Source: an uncultured Brevinema sp.
GTDB lineage: Bacteria > Spirochaetota > Brevinematia > Brevinematales > Brevinemataceae
Assembly: GCA_947036575.1 (NCBI GenBank)
Contig: CAMQSH010000003.1
Location: 1 to 32,547, forward strand
Length of the DNA stretch: 32,547 nt
Direction: 5' to 3'
In this document: piece by piece, positions 27,901 through 32,547 of the stretch
Layout: each line of letters starts with the position of its first letter
Position numbering within the stretch: position 1 is the first letter of the stretch
Translations under genes and position numbers: made by a program
The notes under the pieces: model-generated
Told to the model about the DNA's origin: nothing
Database searches by the model: none
Seen by the model: the letters and a program-made list of their open reading frames with translations, nothing else

Positions 27901-29462
27901 ACACACCTGAATCTCTGTTAATGCCTTCAGTAACAACAGATACACATTTAATCAAAACTGTAGAGTATCCTGTTGCAGAGCAGATAGTTACACAAAATTC
28001 TCCTAAAGAAGCGATTTTTCCAAATATAGAAGATCTTGAGCCCAATACAGATGTGATTTCTAGAGCTGAAGAAGATGAAGAAGTTGAAACTACCATGAAA
28101 ATGATAGAGGACACCTACGAAAGTTTTAATATCAATATGCAAGTTGTTGATTATAATAGAGGACCTACAATTACTCGTTTTGAGCTTGAACCACCATCAG
28201 GATTAAAATTACGTACTATTTTGAATTTACAAGATGATTTAGCATTACAAGCGGGAACATCCAATCTTCGTATTATTAGTCCTGTTGAAGGACGTAGTCT
28301 TATTGGGATAGAAGTCCCTAACAAAGTTCGTCGTAATTTCTTATTAAGAGAACAAATAGAGAGTGATCTTTTTGACGAATCCCAAGCAGAATTACCATTG
28401 ATCTTAGGAATAGATGTGGGCGGAAAAGAAATAGTTAGTGATTTAGCGACAACTCCTCATTTATTAATTGCTGGTACAACAGGAAGTGGTAAGAGTGTTT
28501 ATGTTAATGCCTTAATCATGGGATTATTATTCAAACTATCTTCTGAAGATCTTAAATTTATTATGATAGATCCAAAAATGGTAGAATTAGAGCTTTATAA
28601 TGGTATCCCTCATTTATTAGCACCTATTATTACCAAGCCTGAAGAAGCTATGGCTGCTTTAGAATGGGCTGTTCAAGAAATGGATAGAAGATATAAAATA
28701 TTATCAGAGCTAAGTGTTCGTAATATAAAAGAATATAAAAATTTAGGTAAGAATTCTCCTACTGGTGATCAAGGCTACGAAAAATTACCTTATATTGTTG
28801 TGATTGTTGATGAGTTTGCAAATCTTATGCTTAGAGCACCAAAAGATACAGAAAAACATATTTCTCGTTTGGCATCTATGTCAAGAGCGGTGGGGATACA
28901 TTTGGTCTTAGCGACACAAAGACCGTCTGTTGATGTGGTTACGGGAGTTATCAAAGCGAACTTCCCAAGTAGAATAGCTTTCAGAGTAAGTTCAAAAATT
29001 GATTCCAGAACAATCATCGATAGAAATGGTGCCGAAACACTTTTAGGTAGAGGCGATATGCTCTTTATGTCTCCTAATTATATGGATCCTGTACGTATTC
29101 AATCTCCTTATGCTTCGAGTGAAGATGTCGCTAGAGCGGTAAATACAATCAAAAAAAATGGGCCACCTGACTATGCAATTGATTTTTCTGAAGTCTTAGC
29201 AAAACAAGAAGAAAACAACTCTGATGGCTCTCGTACTGATGCGATGAGTGATCCTTTATTTGAAGAAGTACTTCGCTATGCCGTAGATAATGGGGAGATT
29301 TCGGCTTCAGGTATTCAACGTCGTTTTAGGGTTGGGTACAATAGAGCTTCAAGACTTATAGAATCCATGAAAGATATGAAAATCATCTCTCCTCCACCGA
29401 GTGCGGGAAAAGGCTGGTTGATTAATATCACAAGAGACGAGATACAAAGTTATCTCGACTAA
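24978..29462 (+). CDS. ftsK: DNA translocase FtsK/SpoIIIE with very long acidic linker
   Basis: FtsK pumps chromosomal DNA through the closing septum. Residues 1-165 contain four to five membrane segments. About 1035-1400 form the motor: VVDYNRGPTITRFELEPPSG (alpha part), Walker A AGTTGSGKSVYVN (about 1166), Walker B IVVIVDEFANLML (about 1275) and LVLATQRPSVDVVTG. The last ~70 residues are the gamma winged helix (SASGIQRRFRVGYNRASRLI). The 870-residue linker is Glu/Asp/Ser/Thr-rich and low in sequence constraint, with an internal repeat (SFSSELEREPAF at ~778, SFSSEDSEREPEF at ~826). Total length 1494 exceeds the roughly 800 residues of SpoIIIE and the 1329 of E. coli FtsK. The ribosome-binding site is weak (GTAGG), consistent with coupling to uppP. 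Confidence 0.97.
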   Translation: MFKGILKVVISYALMLFSLLLMISLVKFSPNDLAFYTTAINSSYTNILGTLGVQIASPFVFFYGYSSWIWGLFSLLIGMRILVGITPHDLLIRFALAHGIALLSSTLFTLFTSNFSFLTGGVFGALFAHILTSIIPSFIMIPIILALLIILLAQMWSLPFEQLAKKFNSLNKAPQVVVEQYSEYRDELPQYNSDYSELSIPINDNIEEISQQYHATHDENMHYGAVDTLIEESHPSDFRHRSQLPSFLQEIDEGEPSEQQQPVFICKKPLVTKKETLLRDVEVDLLSPYLRGSSSFYNKIEENNFLKSRSLEALESPTTLEEDVQNITEGLDELDQSFESMLPTSEWIRESGVPLSDFIRNQSGVKRLSFSDGIVSEVTEMSEISETQINADENENIATVDKKTDYDSEEFANTTDDADKLAIHTLIEDSADIVFDAEPSIIPQHISNFPPVSGLLSDTPIILNELDDKGQEISNFSLEHFENPTYSKIDNDIIGISDSEKILLSGIERTMKKQQESTDSLKDKLHKKQQELAEIYYKTLEQEENASFVDEELGPVISDFVLQDFEKEILALKKESNTLDTVSQNISDTSFLMTHKSSLDSEPVFDPLAQDPINTLVLPEKSIDSEHLIQELMIPNVEDIEDIENVDYLESLLEITPKEEKESIDFQTEEDLNIKEEYDIPNLVSLMRLNLGEAEFPDIKELTRKAFSPNNSNWNIDFKDFDKEETVLEFKDIFTQKDKPSNDINKIEKFEELLETEDPFVLLEESQGEIPIPSVDTMHSFSSELEREPAFVISRNDDENTQESNLLKPNTMTPMSIPTFIEDTAFSFSSEDSEREPEFTIRNINDNTVLDNNPPLEIVQKIAEPEEIVAPQTIIPEEIFIQDSSELTDIEFRDQEDNIALEKPIVFEESIIHDMLEEDREPTTEKDSEEMLNVEQEQRDIILSHEEEILFADEDSNEIYEIEQNPVDQDITDLDTPESLLMPSVTTDTHLIKTVEYPVAEQIVTQNSPKEAIFPNIEDLEPNTDVISRAEEDEEVETTMKMIEDTYESFNINMQVVDYNRGPTITRFELEPPSGLKLRTILNLQDDLALQAGTSNLRIISPVEGRSLIGIEVPNKVRRNFLLREQIESDLFDESQAELPLILGIDVGGKEIVSDLATTPHLLIAGTTGSGKSVYVNALIMGLLFKLSSEDLKFIMIDPKMVELELYNGIPHLLAPIITKPEEAMAALEWAVQEMDRRYKILSELSVRNIKEYKNLGKNSPTGDQGYEKLPYIVVIVDEFANLMLRAPKDTEKHISRLASMSRAVGIHLVLATQRPSVDVVTGVIKANFPSRIAFRVSSKIDSRTIIDRNGAETLLGRGDMLFMSPNYMDPVRIQSPYASSEDVARAVNTIKKNGPPDYAIDFSEVLAKQEENNSDGSRTDAMSDPLFEEVLRYAVDNGEISASGIQRRFRVGYNRASRLIESMKDMKIISPPPSAGKGWLINITRDEIQSYLD

Positions 29463-29530
29463 GGGGGGCGTTCGACCCACTCTTATGATCTGTCATTCAA
29501 CTCAGTCATTTAAGATCATACGATCCTTTT
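29463..29530. other. Post-ftsK spacer with GC-rich patch and small palindromes
   Basis: GGGGGGCG-TTCG-ACCC directly after the ftsK stop is conspicuously GC-rich for this genome. It is followed by an 8-bp inverted pair TATGATCT (29484-29491) / AGATCATA (29513-29520) and a GATC-atac-GATC hairpin leading into TTTT. I see no gene here. Confidence 0.35.
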
Positions 29531-29550
29531 CTAAAATTTCTAAAAAATAT

Positions 29551-29599
29551 AAACTCCTTTCTAATTGTAGAATTAAAAATACAATAGAAGGGAGTTTTT
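29551..29599 (+). terminator. Strong intrinsic terminator downstream of ftsK
   Basis: AAACTCCTTTCTA-ATTGTA pairs with TACAAT-AGAAGGGAGTTT around a 10-nt loop, one bulged A and one G-U pair, followed by TTTTTG. Confidence 0.85.
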
Positions 29600-29656
29600 G
29601 TTTATACATTTATAAAGTATAAACCTATACAATATAGACTTATACATAAATTCTTC

Positions 29657-29685
29657 TTGAATGGGCTACGATAATGTGATACACT
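29657..29685 (+). promoter_or_regulatory. Promoter of the 53-residue protein gene
   Basis: TTGAAT (29657-29662) and TACACT (29680-29685) are 17 bp apart, 28 bp before the ATG. Confidence 0.5.
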
Positions 29686-29713
29686 ATATTAATAATACAA
29701 ATAGGAGTATCTT

Positions 29714-29875
29714 ATGAAATTTGCAACAGGTGAAAAATGTAGTCAAGAGGGTAATTATAAAATCAGATGTTATAAAGGCGAAGTTTTTGTCAAAGAAGGA
29801 GAAAATTTTCCTCCTCATCCAGCGTCAGGAAAAGATGCTAACTATACCTTAGTAGACGAGAGTAAAAAGAAATAA
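29714..29875 (+). CDS. Small 53-residue protein, YjzC-like
   Basis: This ORF is below the track's size limit. The ATG has TAGGAG eight bases upstream and an own promoter, and a clear terminator follows the stop, so it is a complete single-gene unit. The product MKFATGEKCSQEGNYKIRCY and onward is charged, with two cysteines ten residues apart and an ENFPPHPASGKDANYTLV segment. The FATGEK--Q-G-Y start recalls small YjzC-type proteins, but the match is weak. No signal peptide or membrane segment is present. Function is unknown. Confidence 0.7.
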   Translation: MKFATGEKCSQEGNYKIRCYKGEVFVKEGENFPPHPASGKDANYTLVDESKKK

Positions 29876-29891
29876 TTAAGCAATTATTACC

Positions 29892-29926
29892 AAAAAGCCC
29901 CATTTTTGATTAAGTGGGGGTTTTTT
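29892..29926. terminator. Terminator after the 53-residue protein gene
   Basis: AAAAAGCCCC pairs with GGGGGTTTTTT around a loop of about 13 nt. T-runs occur on both strands, so it could also end a minus-strand RNA coming from the right. Confidence 0.8.
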
Positions 29927-29941
29927 GTAGAAAAACTTATA

Positions 29942-29997
29942 TAAATAAAAATATCCCCCCATATTTCATTAAAAAAAGGAAATACAGAGGGATATAA
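29942..29997 (-). terminator. Hairpin with T-run on the minus strand, likely 3' end of the candidate RNA
   Basis: On the minus strand ATATCCC-tctg-TATTTC pairs with GAAATA-tggg-GGGATAT and is followed by TTTTATTTAT. Two paired blocks are separated by a symmetrical internal loop. Confidence 0.5.
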
Positions 29998-30366
29998 AAT
30001 AGAAATATCTAGACCAAATCTCAAAATAGTAACGTAAAAATAATCATTTAAAATACAAAAGCCCATAGAGCTTGTATAGGTCATATTCCAACGAAACTAA
30101 GTTTTAAATATTTCTATTTTATTACTCGACGACGAAATTATACAAGGCTCTATGAGCTATAATATAAATGTACTCGTCGTCGAGTAAAAAACAAAAATCT
30201 AGTACAAAAGCCATGATATGAGAAACACATGGTCTTTTTATCTTTATCTTATGCAGTCCATGACTATGCCAATAAAAAAAGAATTATCCGTAGATAATCC
30301 AATGCTATTTTAAGCATAAGATAAAAATATATAACAAACTATTTCTAGTTCATTGGAATATGACTA
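29945..30366 (-). ncRNA. Candidate structured noncoding RNA
   Basis: The stretch has no convincing gene but an exceptional density of perfect inverted repeats. The outer pair TTGGAATATGAC (30353-30364) / GTCATATTCCAA (30080-30091) closes a domain that contains TTTATCTTATGC (30243-30254) / GCATAAGATAAA (30314-30325), ATTATC-cgta-GATAAT (30283-30298), CCATG/CATGG (about 30212-30233) and TTACTCGACGACGA (30122-30135) / TCGTCGTCGAGTAA (30174-30187). A promoter on the minus strand would start transcription at about 30364-30366, exactly at the outer stem. Two further pairings, 29996-30008 with 30108-30120 (13 bp) and 30064-30078 with 30139-30154 (15 of 16), cross the closing stem. The orientation, limits and even its being RNA are inferred; a decayed mobile element is the alternative. 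Confidence 0.45.
30080..30364. repeat. Nested inverted repeats bounded by a 12-bp perfect pair
   Basis: Listed separately as what is directly visible: GTCATATTCCAA at 30080-30091 and its exact complement at 30353-30364, about 285 bp end to end, extending outwards with one bulge (TATAG / CTATA). Inside are the 14-bp ACTCGACGACGA palindrome arms and the 12-bp TTTATCTTATGC arms. No target-site duplication is evident at the edges. Confidence 0.8.
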
Positions 30367-30371
30367 TAATT

Positions 30372-30400
30372 ACTATAAACTATTATTAAATACTTGTCAA
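30372..30400 (-). promoter_or_regulatory. Promoter of the candidate minus-strand RNA
   Basis: On the minus strand TTGACA (30395-30400) and TATAGT (30372-30377) are 17 bp apart. The expected start falls on the first bases of the closing stem. On the other side GGTC-ATAC-GACC followed by TTTTTAT (30402-30419) is a small terminator-like hairpin. Confidence 0.6.
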
Positions 30401-30519
30401 GGGTCATACGACCTTTTTATTTATAAAATTTTATAATTTGAAAAATTCTTGAAAGCAATAAAACTATATAAATTGAAAGCCCTAAAGGGTGCTTCGCTAG
30501 GGCGAATGCTCTTTGCATA

Positions 30520-30548
30520 TTGTGTTTTATAAGTATTTATTTTATAAT
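30520..30548 (+). promoter_or_regulatory. Promoter of the seven-helix membrane protein gene
   Basis: TTGTGT (30520-30525) and TATAAT (30543-30548) are 17 bp apart and leave a leader of about 90 nt. Upstream, 30478-30510 holds a GCCCT/AGGGC hairpin with GCTTCGC in its loop region. Confidence 0.5.
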
Positions 30549-30589
30549 ATATATGAAAGGAGTCCTGTTGCGTTCACTTTGTTCGCTTA

Positions 30590-30643
30590 CTGGATAAGAA
30601 TCCACATGTCTCTATCGTTCCTGTGGTTCTAAAGGGGGTAAAT
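30590..30643 (+). promoter_or_regulatory. Conserved 5' leader element, copy C
   Basis: CTGGATAAGAA, CCACATGT, then TTCCTGTGGTTCTAAAGG and the ribosome-binding site occur in the same order and spacing as in copy A (7787-7839, minus strand). Bases differ mainly in the eight positions between CCACATGT and TTCCTGTGG, as expected for a hairpin loop. Confidence 0.6.
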
Positions 30644-31654
30644 ATGAGTATTAATTATATAGATATTTTAGTATCGAATATAGAAAAACGAAAAGAACAA
30701 GATAAAAAATTTGATTGGTGGCTATATCCTTTTTTAACGATAGTACTGATGATTGTGTTACCAACAGTTATGTATATACTAGTACTTGATTTAAATCCAG
30801 CTAATTTTAGTTTCTATGGTCTTAATGCAGAGCATCCTTATCTTGTAATAGCTGTCTTATTACTAATAGCGATAGGACTTATTGGATTTGTTTTTATAAG
30901 TTTTCACTTGATGTATAAAAGAGCAAAAAGAGTAAATTTTTTTATTCAAAGAAAAAAAGAATGGTACGAAACAATCACGGAATTCACTACTAATTCCTGC
31001 AAAAACTCAGATTCTTTAGGGAAATTAGAAGATTTTATTAATGAAGAAGTTAATATGTCTCCTAAAAAAATAAACTATACTTATTTAATCATTATAGCAG
31101 CATTTTCTATTCTGTATTATTTTTTAAAGACCCAAGACTCTTTGTATAGAGTACTTCCTTTACTTGCTATTTTGATTTTAGAATATTTGTTTTTATATCA
31201 AAGAGTTCAAGATCCTATCATAAGTCTTTCTGTAAAAAATATGGGGTTTTTGATGTTGATATCAGTACTTGCTGTTATATTCTTGGGAGATGTGCTAGGA
31301 AATACAATAAACAATGTAGCTTGGATAATGATATTAGCTATTTATAGCATGCCTATTAATTATCTGTGGAATAAATTACAAAAAAGAGAAAGTAGATTTT
31401 GTGAATTGATTAATAATATATGGATAGAAGAAGGCTGGATGACAGAGAAGATAGAATTCTTTGTCGATCCTAGAAAACAGAGATCCATGCGTGAGTGGAT
31501 ATTTCTTTCTGTGATTACTTTGGGAATAGTCGGGATAGTGTGGGATTACAAAATACATACAGATCCTGATAATATGTATCCACGCTTTTATAAAGCAGAA
31601 GATGATATGTTAGAGATAATCAAAAAACAAAGTTCTTTACTTCAAGAGCTATAA
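30644..31654 (+). CDS. Seven-helix membrane protein with DUF4234-like C-terminus
   Basis: The ATG at 30644 follows AAAGGGGGT and gives 336 residues; the track's start lies in the leader. A short charged N-terminus is followed by two hydrophobic helices (about 22-45 and 60-82), a loop of about 55 residues with charged segments, four more helices, and a final helix in REWIFLSVITLGIVGIVWDY. The last part, basic residues then an R-x-x-I-x-x-x-x-I-T-x-G-I pattern, resembles DUF4234. The C-terminal ~35 residues are charged and probably cytoplasmic. No enzyme or transporter motif is visible and the function is unknown. Control may involve the conserved leader. Confidence 0.75.
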   Translation: MSINYIDILVSNIEKRKEQDKKFDWWLYPFLTIVLMIVLPTVMYILVLDLNPANFSFYGLNAEHPYLVIAVLLLIAIGLIGFVFISFHLMYKRAKRVNFFIQRKKEWYETITEFTTNSCKNSDSLGKLEDFINEEVNMSPKKINYTYLIIIAAFSILYYFLKTQDSLYRVLPLLAILILEYLFLYQRVQDPIISLSVKNMGFLMLISVLAVIFLGDVLGNTINNVAWIMILAIYSMPINYLWNKLQKRESRFCELINNIWIEEGWMTEKIEFFVDPRKQRSMREWIFLSVITLGIVGIVWDYKIHTDPDNMYPRFYKAEDDMLEIIKKQSSLLQEL

Positions 31655-31658
31655 GAAT

Positions 31659-31692
31659 AAAAGCAGGCCTCTATAGGCTTGATTTTTATATT
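31659..31692 (+). terminator. Weak terminator-like hairpin
   Basis: GCCT-ctat-AGGC followed after four bases by a T-rich run, directly downstream of the membrane protein stop. Confidence 0.4.
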
Positions 31693-31741
31693 TTGGCATA
31701 GTATTTATAATAGGATGTTTTTTATTAGAATTCATATTCTA

Positions 31742-31771
31742 TTGACAAAAAATATAAGATTTTGCTAAGAT
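31742..31771 (+). promoter_or_regulatory. Promoter upstream of the ankyrin remnant
   Basis: TTGACA (31742-31747) and TAAGAT (31766-31771) are separated by 18 bp. It could still drive the intact ankyrin gene at 32177. Confidence 0.5.
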
Positions 31772-31829
31772 AAAATGAAGTGACACCTACTGATTGAATA
31801 TTATAAATAAATTTAAGAGGTAAACTTTA

Positions 31830-32080
31830 ATGGCAAAAAAAGAACTACATTAGTTAAAGACTTTAGAGAAATTATAGAGCGTGGTGAGTTTGAAGATCTA
31901 AAATCTGTGTTTGATAAATGTGATATTAATGCAATAGATGGAAAATATGGACCAAACGCTTTTGGATTTACACCATTATCACGAGAGTTCGTATTTTGGT
32001 TAAAAGAATAAGGTAGGGATGTTAACTTAAAAGATTATTATGGATCCTCACCTGTTTTTAGGCAGATAGTTATGTATTAA
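31830..32080 (+). pseudogene. Decayed ankyrin-repeat gene
   Basis: An ATG with AAGAGG upstream opens MAKKELH and stops. If the A7 run were one base longer the frame would read MAKKRTTLVKDFREIIERGE, FEDLKSVFDKCDINA, then FGFTPLSREFVFWLKE, a recognisable ankyrin repeat start. A TAA then interrupts where GRDVNLKDYYGSSPVF continues in frame (probably CAA to TAA), and a further stop closes it at 32080. So there are one frameshift and one nonsense change. About 95 bp of non-coding remnant separate it from the next ankyrin gene. Confidence 0.7.
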
Positions 32081-32176
32081 CTGAATTATATAAACTTATA
32101 GGTGTTACCCTCATTGTAGGAATAGGTAAATTTATTTTGAAAAAAATATTGAAAAAAATATAGAGAGGATTTGATT

Positions 32177-32547
32177 ATGAAATTAAGTTTATTATTACTA
32201 TTGTTATTGGGAAGTATTAATCTTTCTTATGGAGTAGAGTCAGAAGAGTCTTTAGAACAATTACAAATGGCTATTACAGAAGGGAATTTGGATCAAGTAA
32301 AAATACTGTTTGATAGTGGGATCGATTTACAAGTAGTGATTGAGCGTAGAGATATAACATCTTTACATTTTGCTGTTCAAGAAAAACAGTTGGAAGTAGT
32401 AAAATATTTAGTAGATAGAGGTGCTGATGTTAATGCTTTGGCAGATGAAAAAGCAACACCACTTCATTTTGCTGCTAATGATGGAGAGTTAGATATTGTA
32501 AGATATCTTATTGATAATAAAGCAAATGTTAATGCTCAAACTATTCA
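32177..32547 (+). CDS. Exported ankyrin-repeat protein, 3' end beyond the window
   Basis: This gene is missing from the track because it is open at the right edge. The ATG has AGAGAGG seven bases upstream. The 123 visible codons give a signal peptide (MKLSLLLLLLLGSINLSYG) and at least three ankyrin repeats: AITEGNLDQVKILFDSGIDL, TSLHFAVQEKQLEVVKYLVD with RGADVNALADEKATPLHFAA, and NDGELDIVRYLIDNKANVNA. No lipobox cysteine is visible, so it is probably periplasmic rather than lipid-anchored. It lies directly after a decayed ankyrin gene, making this a tandem ankyrin locus. Confidence 0.88.
   Translation, partial: MKLSLLLLLLLGSINLSYGVESEESLEQLQMAITEGNLDQVKILFDSGIDLQVVIERRDITSLHFAVQEKQLEVVKYLVDRGADVNALADEKATPLHFAANDGELDIVRYLIDNKANVNAQTI

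Noticed and set aside
29463-29482. tRNA T-arm-like sequence after ftsK (GGCGTTCGACC)
   Set aside because: No acceptor, D or anticodon arms can be built around it, and ftsK coding sequence abuts it directly.
29887-30084. Minus-strand 65-residue hydrophobic ORF from the track
   Set aside because: Its ATG lies inside the closing stem of the inverted-repeat region with no usable ribosome-binding site, and its end runs through a terminator hairpin. T-rich sequence gives hydrophobic residues by chance.
30080-30364. MITE-like insertion
   Set aside because: The inverted ends are clear, but I found no target-site duplication and no second copy in the window, and the fit of a promoter to the end favours an RNA. 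Kept only as the alternative.
30417-30518. Minus-strand 33-residue ORF (MQRAFALAKHPLG...)
   Set aside because: There is no ribosome-binding site or promoter, and the reading frame coincides with a GCCCT/AGGGC hairpin in the leader region of the plus-strand gene.

Overview
This is an AT-rich window (roughly 30% GC by eye) from a Gram-negative-type anaerobe, most likely a spirochaete. The argument is inferential. There are relaxed lipoboxes (FISC, TAYC), signal-peptide TPR and ankyrin-repeat proteins, a DUF2225 zinc-ribbon protein, a TlyC/CorC-type CBS protein beside dnaN and surE, and a beta-barrel-like outer-membrane protein. No rRNA, tRNA, CRISPR array or insertion sequence was recognised.

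Layout. 0.1-6.2 kb is a sugar region: an alpha-glucoside PTS operon on the minus strand (glvC IIBC permease, then glvA GH4 6-phospho-alpha-glucosidase), a GntR/UTRA regulator, and a divergent pair made of a small beta-barrel-like protein and an orphan lactose/cellobiose-type EIIC. Both PTS promoters carry long perfect inverted repeats with a related half-site, so the GntR protein may control both. 6.2-8.9 kb holds two ankyrin-repeat genes and an alpha/beta-hydrolase pseudogene that has lost its nucleophile elbow. 9.0-11.4 kb carries brnQ and a divergent Bax-inhibitor-like membrane protein. 11.4-16.0 kb carries a TPR-DUF4261 protein with a frameshifted remnant downstream, a lipoprotein FMN/FAD reductase, and a putative secreted HNH nuclease of unusual composition. 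16.1-18.8 kb is dnaN-CBS protein-surE. 18.8-24.0 kb is a tight three-gene minus-strand operon (DUF2225 protein, TPR protein, ATP-grasp/FMN-dehydrogenase fusion), divergent from uppP-ftsK (24.15-29.46 kb). FtsK has an unusually long acidic linker.

29.5-32.5 kb is accessory in character: a 53-residue protein, a 0.7-kb gene-free stretch packed with perfect inverted repeats, a seven-helix membrane protein, a decayed ankyrin gene, and an ankyrin gene that runs off the right edge.

The most interesting signals lie outside the obvious genes. (1) The 29.94-30.37 kb gene-free stretch looks like a minus-strand structured RNA: a good promoter (TTGACA, 17 nt, TATAGT) puts the start exactly at the edge of a 12-bp closing stem that encloses several perfect hairpins. 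(2) A conserved 5' leader ending in CCTGTGGTTCTAAAGG precedes two unrelated genes (6578-7786 minus; 30644-31654 plus), a shorter version precedes a third, and a second 32-nt module links the first of these to the hydrolase pseudogene. (3) Near-identical intrinsic terminators built on CACCACC/GGTGGTG recur across the window. Start codons were reset from the ORF track wherever it began at TTG and an internal ATG had a better ribosome-binding site.
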